64,000 nucleotides of DNA from CAZNPL01 sp964574815 (GCA_964574815.1 CAZNPL010000007.1:62001-126000), one strand, 5' to 3'. Positions 8,614-17,706 are shown, counted from the stretch's first letter. The notes: generated by a model from the letters alone, not told the origin. Made by a program: numbers and translations.

Positions 8614-9144
8614 ATGAGCACGAGGCAGGATGCCGACACCCGACCCCAACCGTCCCCCGTCATGTTCTGGCTGCTGGTCATTCCCGCTTCGATCGTCTTT
8701 GCCGCCTGCGTGCTTGCGCCCGTGTGGGAGGACTATCGTGCGATGGCGCTGGCCGAACACCTTGAAACGGCAGCGGTCGATCGGATGCGCGCCGACATCG
8801 AACGCCTGGAGCGCGAACTGGAAGGCCTCCGCAACGATCCGGCCGTGATCGCCCGGGTGGCGCAGCGCGACCTCGGATATCACAGGTCAAATCGAGACAT
8901 CGTCTATGTCGCACCGTCCCCACCCGCGCATGAGTTCGAATTGGCGTTTTCCGATCGGGAGACAGAGCCTCCGTCATCCGTCGATGCCTATCTCAATCGT
9001 CTCCCCCTCGCGAAGCACCGCGACGCTTTCCTCGACGCCCGCACACGCATCCGGCTGATGTGCCTCTGTGGAGCCGTCGCCGCCGCTGCGTTCATTCTCT
9101 ACCCCGTCCGCCGGCCACATGACAACGCCGATCGCTTCCATTGA
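8614..9144 (+). CDS. FtsB/DivIC-like septum formation initiator protein with extra C-terminal membrane segment
   Basis: A 176-residue protein with a membrane span at about residues 17-36. A coiled coil of about 45 residues follows (RMRADIERLERELEGL), then the FtsB-like stretch NDPAVIARVAQRDLGY. FtsB/DivIC proteins link early and late divisome components in the periplasm. Unusually, a second hydrophobic segment lies near the C-terminus (about 149-165), which ordinary FtsB lacks. Position directly after eno matches the common eno-ftsB arrangement. A generic coiled-coil membrane protein is the alternative, but the RDLGY segment supports the septum-initiator family. Confidence 0.75.
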   Translation: MSTRQDADTRPQPSPVMFWLLVIPASIVFAACVLAPVWEDYRAMALAEHLETAAVDRMRADIERLERELEGLRNDPAVIARVAQRDLGYHRSNRDIVYVAPSPPAHEFELAFSDRETEPPSSVDAYLNRLPLAKHRDAFLDARTRIRLMCLCGAVAAAAFILYPVRRPHDNADRFH

Positions 9145-9267
9145 GCCGCGTTGCTCCCGAGTGACCGCAAACAGACCGGCGATGTATCACAGGGAATCAG
9201 TGACCCAGTACACAGACCGGCCTTCAGGGGCGCCCGAATTCACCCTTTTTATTTCTCAGAAGACTAT

Positions 9268-9297
9268 TTGAAAACATCCCGATAGCCCGTATAGAAT
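9268..9297 (+). promoter_or_regulatory. Putative promoter of the ECF sigma/kinase operon
   Basis: TTGAAA (9268-9273) and TAGAAT (9292-9297) are separated by 18 nt, a good match to the housekeeping consensus. They lie about 70 nt upstream of the sigma factor start in a gene-free gap. The expected transcription start is near 9304. Confidence 0.45.
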
Positions 9298-9369
9298 CGG
9301 ACGTAGAGCGGCCGGTGGTTCAGCCGCTCAATTGCTCCGCCGTATTTCCGGGCCGTCGAGGTGGGTGAC

Positions 9370-9996
9370 ATGTCATCTTCAGGTGAGCCGACATCGCGCG
9401 CTGGCCATGATTGGCTGCCCCTCATGTACGCCGAGCTCCGCCGAATCGCCCGCCACTACATACGTCGCCAGCCGCCCGGCTTCACGCTCAGACCCACCGA
9501 ACTGGTGCACGAGGCCTGTCTTCGCCTGATCCGTGAGGGCGTCAAGGGTTGCCAGGACGAAGCCCGGTTCCGAGCCATCGCCGCCAAGCAGATATCCCAG
9601 GCCGTCGTGGACCACGTCCGTCGAAGAAACTCGAAGAAACGCGGAGGCGGAGGCATTCGTAACGGCAAGCATCCGCCGATCGAAGAAACCACCGAGCCGG
9701 CGGGACCGGAAGCACCGCAACCTCGCCGCTGGAGCCGCGTTCCCCTCGAGTCGATCGATGTCGAAGTCGAGGAACGACACGTCGTGCTTCTGGATCTGGC
9801 CGATGCGCTCGGCGCCCTCCAGAACGAAAGCAGCCGGCTGCACGACGTGATCGTACTGCGATGGTTCGGAGGGTTAAAGAACTCCGACATCGCACAATAC
9901 CTTGACATCAGTACCAGCGCGGTCGAAAAAGACCACCGGCACGCCATTGCGTGGCTCAGTCGAAGGCTCGACGAGGCGGACAAACATGGCGACTGA
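9370..9996 (+). CDS. ECF-type RNA polymerase sigma factor (PF07638-like)
   Basis: About 208 residues with the region 2 segment YAELRRIARHYIRRQPPG and the TELVHEACLRLI stretch typical of the planctomycete-enriched Sigma70_ECF (PF07638) group. Region 4 is a helix-turn-helix (LKNSDIAQYLDISTSAVEKD). Such factors redirect RNA polymerase to dedicated promoters and are often paired with a kinase in place of a classical anti-sigma factor. ATG 9370 was chosen over GTG 9361 because GAGGTG at 9358-9363 is well spaced for it. The gene overlaps the kinase start by 11 bp, so the two are translationally coupled. Confidence 0.92.
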   Translation: MSSSGEPTSRAGHDWLPLMYAELRRIARHYIRRQPPGFTLRPTELVHEACLRLIREGVKGCQDEARFRAIAAKQISQAVVDHVRRRNSKKRGGGGIRNGKHPPIEETTEPAGPEAPQPRRWSRVPLESIDVEVEERHVVLLDLADALGALQNESSRLHDVIVLRWFGGLKNSDIAQYLDISTSAVEKDHRHAIAWLSRRLDEADKHGD

Positions 9997-11251
9997 ATTC
10001 CACCTGCGCGTGGGCGACATTCTCGACCGGGCCATGCGCCAGCCGCCCGGGCGCAGGTGCCGGTTCATTGAACGGCTCTGCCGCGGCAACGCCGCCATGT
10101 TGGATGAGGCCCGCTCCCTGCTGCCGCACTATGAGCGCGCGGGGGCATTTGATACCGAGCACCACCCCACCACGCAGTGGACGGCTGGAACGCCGGGGCA
10201 GGTCACCGCGGCCGGCCTCGGCGTCACGCTCGGCGACGACGTCATGCTCGAAGCAGAGCGGAAGATCCCGTTCTGCGTGGATCAGCTTCGCGTGTCCGAG
10301 GTGCTGGGACGCGGCGGCATGGGAATCGTCTATCGCGCAGAGCACCCCACGCTGCTGTGCTCCTTCGCCGTCAAGATGCCCCGGCGCGAGTTGGCCGACC
10401 CTTTGGATCGCCGCCGCTTTTCGCTCGAAGTCGAGATCCTGCGAAGTCTCCATCACGATGGCATCGCCAGAATGGTCTACTCCGGAGAATGCGCCCAGCG
10501 CGACCGCAGCGAGCCGTTCATCGTCATGGAATACGTCAATGGGCGACCGCTCACCCGGCACGCTCGCGAACACGGGCTCGACATCAACAGGAAACTCGCT
10601 CTGCTGGCCGAGATATGCGACGCCGTCGAATACGCCCACGCCCGCGGCATCGTCCACGGCGACCTCAAGCCCGCCAACATTCTGGTCGACGACGAAGACC
10701 GGCCCAAACTCGTCGATTTCGGAATCGCCAAGATCGAGAACTTCTGGTCGAGCCTGGTCCACGACGCCGAGGGACGATTCATCGGCACGCCTGATTACGC
10801 CAGCCCCGAGCAGCTATCAGGCCGGTTCGACCGCATCGGCCCCGGCGCCGACGTTTACGCCCTCGGGCTGATCGCGCACCAGGTGCTGACCGGCAAACTC
10901 CCGAACTATACGAAAGGCAAGTGGCAGCTCGACCTGACGGACGTCCGCCCTCCGCAGAGCCCCTCGAAACGCGCGAATCGAGACGCAGAGTTTGTCTTCT
11001 ATCTCAACAGGATTCTGCTGACCGCCCTCGCCCGCAACCCGGCCTCGCGAACCTGCACCGCCGGCGAGATGGGCCGCACCTTCGAAGACCTGATCCGCCG
11101 CTTCGCCGTACCGCCTCGCCGATCGGCCCTCGACCGCCTCCTTCGACGTACGCCACAGGACTCCCCCGGCAAACCCGATCCGCTCAAACGCCCCAGGAAA
11201 GCGGTGCTTCGAACCAGAATCCGCTCCTCCGTCGACCACCGCAGATACTAA
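9986..11251 (+). CDS. Serine/threonine protein kinase (soluble, HGD catalytic loop)
   Basis: A 421-residue Hanks-type kinase. It has glycine loop GRGGMG at 108-113, ATP-binding Lys130 in FAVK, catalytic loop VHGDLKPAN near 226, DFG near 244 and an ASPEQ activation segment end. The usual HRD arginine is glycine, so it is a non-RD kinase that probably does not need activation-loop phosphorylation. No transmembrane segment or extracellular sensor follows; the tail is basic and short. The 100-residue N-terminal extension (RCRFIERLCRGNAAMLDEAR) resembles the one common in planctomycete kinases. The gene is coupled to the upstream sigma factor, which is its likely regulatory partner. Confidence 0.93.
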   Translation: MATEFHLRVGDILDRAMRQPPGRRCRFIERLCRGNAAMLDEARSLLPHYERAGAFDTEHHPTTQWTAGTPGQVTAAGLGVTLGDDVMLEAERKIPFCVDQLRVSEVLGRGGMGIVYRAEHPTLLCSFAVKMPRRELADPLDRRRFSLEVEILRSLHHDGIARMVYSGECAQRDRSEPFIVMEYVNGRPLTRHAREHGLDINRKLALLAEICDAVEYAHARGIVHGDLKPANILVDDEDRPKLVDFGIAKIENFWSSLVHDAEGRFIGTPDYASPEQLSGRFDRIGPGADVYALGLIAHQVLTGKLPNYTKGKWQLDLTDVRPPQSPSKRANRDAEFVFYLNRILLTALARNPASRTCTAGEMGRTFEDLIRRFAVPPRRSALDRLLRRTPQDSPGKPDPLKRPRKAVLRTRIRSSVDHRRY

Positions 11252-11385
11252 GAAACAGCACTGGCAATACGAGCCGGAAAACACCGAGCATGAGAGCTCC
11301 TGGGCTCTTCGTGTCCCGGGCAGCCTGCCCGCAACGGCTTGGGGCGGTCATTGACGGAACCAGGCGAGCGGGCAGGTTCCGCGAT

Positions 11386-11423
11386 TTGACGGACATGATT
11401 GTAGCAGCTATAGATACGATCAT
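11386..11423 (+). promoter_or_regulatory. Promoter with overlapping 9-bp inverted-repeat operator; predicted leaderless start
   Basis: TTGACG (11386-11391) and TATAGA (11409-11414) are spaced by 17 nt. The -10 is enclosed by an inverted repeat, ATGATTGTA (11395-11403) and TACGATCAT (11415-11423), matching at 8 of 9 positions. The regulator's ATG is at 11422, only 7 nt beyond the -10, where transcription would begin. This implies a leaderless mRNA and autorepression by the encoded regulator. Confidence 0.5.
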
Positions 11424-12474
11424 GTCGATCCCCGACCTGCGCAACTCGCTGCGGCGGCACCGGATTTTACGGCATTGGTCCCAGGCGGAACTCGCAAGAC
11501 GGACCGGGCTCTCGAGGCCCGCAATTTCGGCCATCGAAACCGGACGCCTTGTGCCGTCGACCGCGGCCGCGCTTGCGCTTGCCGGAGCCCTAGACCTGCG
11601 CGTCGAGGAGATCTTCTGCCTCGCCGAGCGCAAATCAGCACTCGGGGAGGAGTGGGCCTGGAAACCCGCGGAGGATAGCGAAGCGAGATTCTGGCACGCG
11701 ACCGTGCGGGGGCGACACTTCCGTTATCCCGTGGAGCAGACCCTCGTTGGCACCCTTCCGACCGACGGAATCGCCCGCCAGGAGGGCATCGAACGTTTTG
11801 CCACGGCTGACCCGAGCCGTACCATCGTGCTCGCCGGTTGCGACCCTGCAGTGGGCGTGCTGGCTGAGCACCTCAGGGCAATGGGTTTCCGCCTACTTCC
11901 GCTGAATCGATCGAGCGGCGCGGCCTTGGAACTCCTGGGCGCCGGCGCGGTCCACCTTGCCGGTGTACACCTTGGCGACAACGCGCGAGAGGTGAAGAGC
12001 AGACTGGGCAGTGGATATGAGCTGTTGCGTCTGGCGACTTGGGATGAGGGTCTCTCACTGGCGCCCGGGCTTGGCCTGACTTCCGTCCGGGCGGTGGTCC
12101 GTGCCAACGTGCGTTGGGTAGTGCGCGAAGAGGGATCCGGCGCTCGTAAGTGCCTGGATCGGATCCTCAGGGGCCGGCCCCGCCCGCGAGGATATCGTCG
12201 CCAGGCGGCCAGCCACATGGCGGTGGCCGAGACCATTCGGACAGGCTGGGCGCAAGCCGGCATATGCATTCGCCTCGCCGCCGCGCAGGCAGGGCTCGAT
12301 TTCTTCAACATCCAGGAAGAGACCTACGATCTGGCGATGCCGGCCGGCGCTTCGGAAGATCCTCGTCTCCGGGCCGTGATGGAGGCGGTTCGTTCTCGCG
12401 CATTCCGCCGCCAGCTTGGTGGATTCGTGGGGTACGACACCAGTGAGGCGGGCGAGATCCAGGAGATCACCTAG
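11422..12474 (+). CDS. XRE-type regulator fused to a periplasmic-binding-like sensor domain (PF12727-like)
   Basis: About 350 residues. An N-terminal XRE helix-turn-helix (residues 5-60, WSQAELARRTGLSRPAISAIETGR) is followed by a PBP_like domain with TIVLAGCDPAVGVLAEHL and ASHMAVAETIRTGWAQAGI. Proteins of this build are associated with molybdate or tungstate control and molybdopterin pathways. The substrate-binding fold is used inside the cell as a ligand sensor. Start choice follows the homologous MSIPDLRNSLRRHR beginning; ATG 11395 is the alternative. An orphan tungstate/molybdate-type binding protein is encoded 1.7 kb downstream, supporting an oxyanion-sensing role. Confidence 0.82.
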   Translation: MSIPDLRNSLRRHRILRHWSQAELARRTGLSRPAISAIETGRLVPSTAAALALAGALDLRVEEIFCLAERKSALGEEWAWKPAEDSEARFWHATVRGRHFRYPVEQTLVGTLPTDGIARQEGIERFATADPSRTIVLAGCDPAVGVLAEHLRAMGFRLLPLNRSSGAALELLGAGAVHLAGVHLGDNAREVKSRLGSGYELLRLATWDEGLSLAPGLGLTSVRAVVRANVRWVVREEGSGARKCLDRILRGRPRPRGYRRQAASHMAVAETIRTGWAQAGICIRLAAAQAGLDFFNIQEETYDLAMPAGASEDPRLRAVMEAVRSRAFRRQLGGFVGYDTSEAGEIQEIT

Positions 12475-12492
12475 CACACATGGGTCCGTGAG

Positions 12493-13332
12493 ATGAGACA
12501 GACTGCCCCATGCCCCGGGAAGGCGCTGCGCAGGAGTCGGGTGTCTGCGAGTAAACCGCAACGAGTGCTGGCAGGAGGCCGTAGCGGCACCCGTTCGAGT
12601 ACGTGGCTGTCCGTCAGGTTTGGCAGAGAGCGGGCGCCTCTCAGAAGGCATCCGGGATTTACGTTGATCGAACTGCTGATCGTAATCAGCATGAGCGCCC
12701 TGCTGATCGGCATCCTGATCCCGGCCCTGAGCAGCGCGCGTGGCGTCTCGCGCGGCGTCAAGTGCGCTTCAAACCTGCGCCAATGGGCTATCGCGGTTCG
12801 CTTGTACGCCGACGCCAACAACGGTTACCTCCCGCGCCGCGGGCAGGGTGTGCAGCCAACGATGCAGATCGAACGGCCCGAGGACTGGTTCAACGCCCTG
12901 CCCCCAATCCTTACGATGAAAACCTACGCCCAGCGTGTCGAACAAGGACGGATACCCGAGCCGGAGGAAGGCAGCCTGTGGTCCTGTCCCTCTGCGCGCG
13001 ACGTAGACCACAAGTACTTCTTCGCCTACGCGATGAACATGATGCTTTCGACCTGGTGGGCGGAGGAGCCGGACCGCATCGACAACGTAGGTCCATCCCA
13101 GACGATGGTGTTCATGGCCGACGGGCCTGGCACCCATTGCTCAACCCTCCCCTCTTACGAAAGTTTCAGTCCTGTAGCCCGCCACCAGGGACGCGTGAAT
13201 CTTGTTTTTCTCGACACGCATACGTCCTCTTACCTGAGTGAACGCGTGGGGTGCGGTGTCGGAGATCCGCACCGCAGCGACGTACGATGGGAAGTCCCGG
13301 GCTCGAAGTGGCCGGAGCCCGGTCAGCCGTAA
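12493..13332 (+). CDS. Prepilin-type N-terminal methylation-domain protein (planctomycete pseudopilin-like)
   Basis: A 279-residue protein with a type IV prepilin signal, HPGFTLIELLIVISMSALL, in which cleavage is expected before Phe. The C-terminal half has ARHQGRVNLVFLDTHTSSY, the H-x9-D-G-like block of the large DUF1559/pseudopilin families of planctomycetes. The prepilin motif starts only at about residue 54, so the annotated start may be too far upstream, although an ATG is present at 12493. Pseudopilins enter the inner membrane and are processed by PilD. No other type II secretion genes are in the window. Confidence 0.85.
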   Translation: MRQTAPCPGKALRRSRVSASKPQRVLAGGRSGTRSSTWLSVRFGRERAPLRRHPGFTLIELLIVISMSALLIGILIPALSSARGVSRGVKCASNLRQWAIAVRLYADANNGYLPRRGQGVQPTMQIERPEDWFNALPPILTMKTYAQRVEQGRIPEPEEGSLWSCPSARDVDHKYFFAYAMNMMLSTWWAEEPDRIDNVGPSQTMVFMADGPGTHCSTLPSYESFSPVARHQGRVNLVFLDTHTSSYLSERVGCGVGDPHRSDVRWEVPGSKWPEPGQP

Positions 13333-13395
13333 GATCGGACGAGAGAGGAATTGCCGCGATTCTGAATTCGCAATCCAGAAAGAAGAGGCAGGAAC

Positions 13396-14193
13396 ATGCT
13401 GACCCGTATCCCAAGCAGCCGGGTGATCCGGCCTGCTGTTTTCGTCATCTGCATTTGCGGCTTGTGCAATCTGGCCCTGGGGGGCATTGTGTCTGTCGCA
13501 ACACCAACGGACGATGCCTTCGTGAGCGAGGCCGCACCCACTCTGAATTACGGAGTTGCGGGAGGCCTCTCTGTGGCTGGCCCGGGCGCCGTCAACGGGC
13601 AAGGTGATCCGCAGGGACGGTTCGATTCGATCCTGAAGTTCGACGTAGCCGAAGCCGTCGCAACCTTCGACTCCGCCTACGGCGCCGGTAACTGGGAGAT
13701 CGACTCCGTCGACCTAGAGGTGGGTGAGCAGGGGGCTCCCAACAACCCGATATTCAACCGCGGTGTCGGTGAATTCGAGCTCTTCTGGCTCGACGACGAT
13801 AGCTGGATTGAAGGCCCCGGCAGGCCCAACAACCCTCCCGAAGGCTCAGGCAACGAGATCACTTGGAACCTCCTGCAGACCATGCTCGGTGCCGCGAACA
13901 CGGCATCGCTCGGTATCTTCGCGAACGAAGGCACCGACGGAGGGCGCGACTACGAACTGGGGGTTGCAGAGTCATTCGTCAATGACCTGATCAGCGGGGG
14001 ATTGGTCTCCCTCTATGCAGCGCCCGTCAGTGACACTATGGGCTTCACATTCAACTCCGTCAACAACACGTGGGGCGAGCCTCCGCAGCTCGTAATCACG
14101 GCCGTCCCTGAACCCGGAACGATTTTCCTTGTGCTGTCCGGTCTCGTGCTGATCACACGACGCACCGGCAAAGGAGGGAGGGCTGCCGCATGA
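13396..14193 (+). CDS. PEP-CTERM-sorted secreted protein, DNRLRE-like
   Basis: A 265-residue exported protein with an N-terminal signal (about residues 10-29) and a C-terminal sorting signal: VPEPGT, a hydrophobic span and a basic TRRTGKGGR tail. PEP-CTERM signals are cleaved by exosortase (EpsH/XrtA family) and link proteins to the envelope or exopolysaccharide. The body (TPTDDAFVSEAAPTLNYG, SILKFDV) resembles DNRLRE-type beta-sandwich domains. Its stop overlaps the next ATG (ATGA), coupling it to the binding-protein gene. No exosortase gene is in the window. Confidence 0.88.
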   Translation: MLTRIPSSRVIRPAVFVICICGLCNLALGGIVSVATPTDDAFVSEAAPTLNYGVAGGLSVAGPGAVNGQGDPQGRFDSILKFDVAEAVATFDSAYGAGNWEIDSVDLEVGEQGAPNNPIFNRGVGEFELFWLDDDSWIEGPGRPNNPPEGSGNEITWNLLQTMLGAANTASLGIFANEGTDGGRDYELGVAESFVNDLISGGLVSLYAAPVSDTMGFTFNSVNNTWGEPPQLVITAVPEPGTIFLVLSGLVLITRRTGKGGRAAA

Positions 14194-15158
14194 TCAATCA
14201 CCTAAGCCCACGCTTCGTCATAATCCTCGCACTGCTGGCGCCCGCCTCGTGCCGCACGACGGGACCCACGGCCCAAACAACCGAACAACAGACAGTCCGC
14301 TGCGCCGTGATCGGTGGCATGGTGAGTACGGGCATGTGGCAGGCTCTATCCAAGCGGTTCGAGGAGGCTACAGGCTACCGCGTCGAGATCATCGCCGCCG
14401 GCCCCAAGCAGGCGATCGCCCCGGCCATGCGCGAGGGTCGAGCGGACCTCATCACCATGCACGCGAGCGACACCATCATCAACCTGGTGGCTGACGGCTA
14501 CGCGGTCGATCCGCAGCCATGGGCGAAGAACGATCTTGTCATCGTCGGTCCGGCAGACGACCCCGCTGGTATCCGTGGCCTGAACGATGCCACCGAGGCC
14601 ATGCGCAAGATCGTCCGCGCCGGCTCCCCCTTCGCAGTCCACCAGAGCCTCGGTGCCCAAGAAGTGCTACGCAACGTTCTTCACGAAGCAGGGGTCTCCC
14701 TTGATCCTGAGGCCAACTTCATACCACCCGAGGAGCTCGGCGCCAGAATCCTCGCCTACGCCGCCAAACACGAGGCGTACACGTTGGTGGGACGAATTCC
14801 ATTTCTCAGCGGTAAGATGCCCCGCGCGGGCCTGGAGCTCATGGTTCAGGGCGACCCCCGTTTGCGAAGACCCTATGTCGTCGCGGTGGCCAATCCAAAG
14901 CGCTGGCCCGAAGCCCACTACGAGGCGGCCCGGCGAATGGCCGGCTTCCTCCGAGAGCGCGAGACACAAGCGTGGCTGGCTGACTTCGGACGCGGCAAAC
15001 TCGACGATAACCCGCTTTTCTTCCCAGTCGTGGTCGAGCGTGGCCACCACTGCGACCACCGTTCGAGCGTCGCTCGCACGTGCTCCCTTTGCGCATCTGC
15101 TCCGATTCTTGATCGGCAAGATCGCTCTCCAGCTCGGATGAAGAATGAGGAAACGTGA
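14190..15158 (+). CDS. Tungstate/molybdate-type ABC substrate-binding lipoprotein (TupA-like, orphan)
   Basis: A 322-residue protein with a lipoprotein signal (ALLAPASC). It has a PBP_like_2/TupA-type fold: FEEATGYRVEIIAAGPKQAI, ADLITMHASD, NDLVIVGPADDPAGIRGLNDA. TupA/WtpA proteins bind tungstate or molybdate in the periplasm for an ABC importer. The usual TTTS oxyanion motif at the start is replaced by GGMVSTGMW, so ligand identity is uncertain. No permease or ATPase follows. The last 35 residues (after FFPVVVERG) are Cys/His-rich and look like a read-through extension beyond the normal end of the family. It is coupled to the upstream PEP-CTERM gene. Confidence 0.82.
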   Translation: MINHLSPRFVIILALLAPASCRTTGPTAQTTEQQTVRCAVIGGMVSTGMWQALSKRFEEATGYRVEIIAAGPKQAIAPAMREGRADLITMHASDTIINLVADGYAVDPQPWAKNDLVIVGPADDPAGIRGLNDATEAMRKIVRAGSPFAVHQSLGAQEVLRNVLHEAGVSLDPEANFIPPEELGARILAYAAKHEAYTLVGRIPFLSGKMPRAGLELMVQGDPRLRRPYVVAVANPKRWPEAHYEAARRMAGFLRERETQAWLADFGRGKLDDNPLFFPVVVERGHHCDHRSSVARTCSLCASAPILDRQDRSPARMKNEET

Positions 15159-15809
15159 TTCCGCGGCACAACGCACCGCTCCTGACCGTCGGGAATACGG
15201 ACCATTTTACGAAGGTAAGTCTGTGTCAGGTCGGGATTCTTACACGCAATTTCAAAAAAACCCGGAGAACCGCGGCCGTGGTGTGGTTGCGCAAGAGACA
15301 CCCCACCTGCCTTCAGAAAACCCAAGCTCCACGTTCTTATAGATTTAGCACAGGAACCGAAAGCAACGGGCGGCTCCGGGCTGCACTCAGCCGTTCCCCC
15401 CTACGTCTCTCAATTGTTCAAGATTCAACGAGCGCTCCGAAATGCCTCGGGCCGGCGACTGGAAACGACGTCAACGCTTGCCGAACCCGCTTCCCCCGCC
15501 GGCACGACGACAGACCGACTGCGCCAGGGCGTAGAGCCTGTACAAAGCCGAGCTTGCCGTTATGCGCTGTCAAGAACGCGCCATTTGCCACGCGGAGAAC
15601 GGCGATAACCTCAAAAGGCCGGGTGTTTCGGTGAGCACTGCTTCGACCGCGCCTTGGCCATCAGCACGCCGATCCGCTAAGATCCTCGGGGGCCAGCCCC
15701 TGGAAAAGTATGAATTATGGCTTTAGCTGTGGGGCGAAGCAAATGATGCCTGGACGTGGCCAGCCCCCTGGTGCTGCTCTTGGCTCATCCAGGACGTAGG
15801 GCGTGCAAC
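15159..15809. other. Gene-free stretch upstream of the sensor kinase
   Basis: About 650 bp with no supported gene. A forward frame at 15155-15634 is open, but its product is basic and low-complexity and resembles no family. No tRNA or obvious riboswitch was seen. The kinase promoter presumably lies near the 3' end. Confidence 0.5.
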
Positions 15810-17429
15810 ATGCGCAAAGACGCCGAGGCTAAAGACCGGCTGATCGAGGAGTTGCAGGAGGCGCGTGCTCGCATCGAGGAACTCGAGCGCGCCGAGCTGG
15901 CCCATCGCCGGACCGAGCAGGCCCTGCGCGAAAGTGAGGCACGCTACCACGACCTGTTCGACAACGTACCCCTCGCGCTCTACCGCACCACGCCCGAAGG
16001 GCGGATTCTGGCCGCCAACCCTACCCTGGTGAACCTGCTCGGATTTCCCAGCCTCGACGAACTTCTCAGGGCCGACGTTCGATCCCTGTACGCTGAGTCC
16101 AGCTCCCGCCAAGAGCTGCTCGAGGAGATCGACCGAGGGAGCGTGGCATTCGCGCTCGAGTTTCAGCTTCGCCGTTACGATGGCATGCGGATCTGGGTCA
16201 GAGAAAACGTCCGGGCCGTCCGCGATGCTTCCGGCAACGTGATCTGCTACGAGGGAAGCCTCGAAGACATTACCGAACGCAAGCGGGCACAGGAGGCGTT
16301 GCGAAAGGAGCGCGATTTCAGCACCAGCTTGATCGAGGCCTCCCCCACGTTCTTTGTCGCCATCAGCGCGCAGGGACGAACTTTGATGATGAACCAGGCG
16401 ATGCTGACCGCATTGGGCTACTCGCGGGAGGAGGCGATCGGCAAGGACTATCTCGATACCTTCATCCCTGAAGATGATCACAAGAAACTCGCGGACGTTT
16501 TCGAGAGGCTGGTCCACGACCGGAAGCCCACGCTGAACGAGAACCGGGTGCGGGCGAAGGACGGCCGCGAGATTCTGGTCGAATGGCATGGCCGCCCGAT
16601 CTTTACCGAAAGCGGGGAATTCAATTACTTCTTCGGCGTCGGTATTGACATTACGGAACGCCGACGCGCCGAAGAAGAGAGGGCCAGGGTGGAGGCTCAG
16701 CTTCGCCAGGCGCACAAGATGCAGGCAATCGGGCAGCTCGCCGCCGGCGTCGCACATGACTTCAACAGCATACTGGCCGTGATACTCGGCAATGCCGAAC
16801 ACGCACGGGGAAGCCTGAAGAAGCGACCCGCCGAAGGCGCTGCCCTTGAGGCGCTCGATCAGATCGCCGAGTCGGTCGAGCGCGGCAAGGCACTGGTCAA
16901 GCGACTGATGACCTTCGGGCGCGCCCGCGCCGGAAAACCTCAGCGGTTCGATCTCAACCGAATCGTCGTCGACATGCAGAACATGTTGAAGCCGCTGATC
17001 GGCAAGAGAATCGAGCTCAAGGTGGTCACGGCGCGGGATGTCACGCCGGTCCGGGCGAATCCCGGGCATATCGAAGAGGCAATCATGAACCTCGTGCTGA
17101 ACGCCCAGGACGCCATGCCCGAGGGCGGCGTGATCACGGTCGAAGCCGCCAATGTCGTAGTGGACCGTGCGCAGGCCGCCGCCCACGTCAGCGCCAAGCC
17201 GGGCCCCTACGCCGTGCTCGCGGTAAGCGACACGGGGGTCGGGATAACCGAAGAAACGAAAGAACGCCTGTTCGAGCCGTTCTTCACGACCAAGCCCGCC
17301 GAAAAGGGAACCGGCCTGGGGCTGTCGATCGTGGACAGCATCGTCGCACAGGCCGGTGGCTTCATCGAGCTGGAAACCCAGCCCGGCAAAGGGGCCACCT
17401 TCAAGCTGTACTTCCCCACCGCACAATAG
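15810..17429 (+). CDS. Soluble sensor histidine kinase with two PAS domains
   Basis: A 539-residue kinase. A short N-terminal coiled coil (to about 40) is followed by two PAS domains with PAC tails ending DITERKRAQEAL and DITERRRAEEE. Next come a HisKA domain with phosphoacceptor His316 in GVAHDFNSILAV, and a HATPase_c domain (NLVLNAQDAMPEGG, DTGVGI, GTGLGLSIV). There is no membrane segment or receiver domain, so it senses a cytoplasmic signal and must phosphorylate an unlinked regulator. The ATG at 15810 was chosen because the coiled coil starts there; an ORF extension to 15756 adds only a short hydrophobic tail. Confidence 0.93.
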   Translation: MRKDAEAKDRLIEELQEARARIEELERAELAHRRTEQALRESEARYHDLFDNVPLALYRTTPEGRILAANPTLVNLLGFPSLDELLRADVRSLYAESSSRQELLEEIDRGSVAFALEFQLRRYDGMRIWVRENVRAVRDASGNVICYEGSLEDITERKRAQEALRKERDFSTSLIEASPTFFVAISAQGRTLMMNQAMLTALGYSREEAIGKDYLDTFIPEDDHKKLADVFERLVHDRKPTLNENRVRAKDGREILVEWHGRPIFTESGEFNYFFGVGIDITERRRAEEERARVEAQLRQAHKMQAIGQLAAGVAHDFNSILAVILGNAEHARGSLKKRPAEGAALEALDQIAESVERGKALVKRLMTFGRARAGKPQRFDLNRIVVDMQNMLKPLIGKRIELKVVTARDVTPVRANPGHIEEAIMNLVLNAQDAMPEGGVITVEAANVVVDRAQAAAHVSAKPGPYAVLAVSDTGVGITEETKERLFEPFFTTKPAEKGTGLGLSIVDSIVAQAGGFIELETQPGKGATFKLYFPTAQ

Positions 17430-17706
17430 ATACCACTCGTGCGCCGGTATAATGGCAACGCGCGGAGTCGGGCGTCCGCAACCAGCGGGATTTCGATCTC
17501 AGCACACGGTCGCCGGCCGGATGCGCGACGCTGTAATCTCTCCGCCCTGTTCGAGAGCACATGCGGCCCGAGCGGTCTGACTCTCAATTGATCTCACGGT
17601 CATTGAAACCCGCCCGCTGCGCGGCAACAATCAGCATTGCACAGTTCTTGAACGGTTAGTGTGTTTTTCAGAGCAACTCATAAACCAGGCAAGCGTAAGC
17701 CGTGCT

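Noticed and set aside
15155..15634. Forward 159-codon frame after the binding-protein gene
   Set aside because: Arg/Pro/Thr-rich low-complexity product, no start signal, probably chance.
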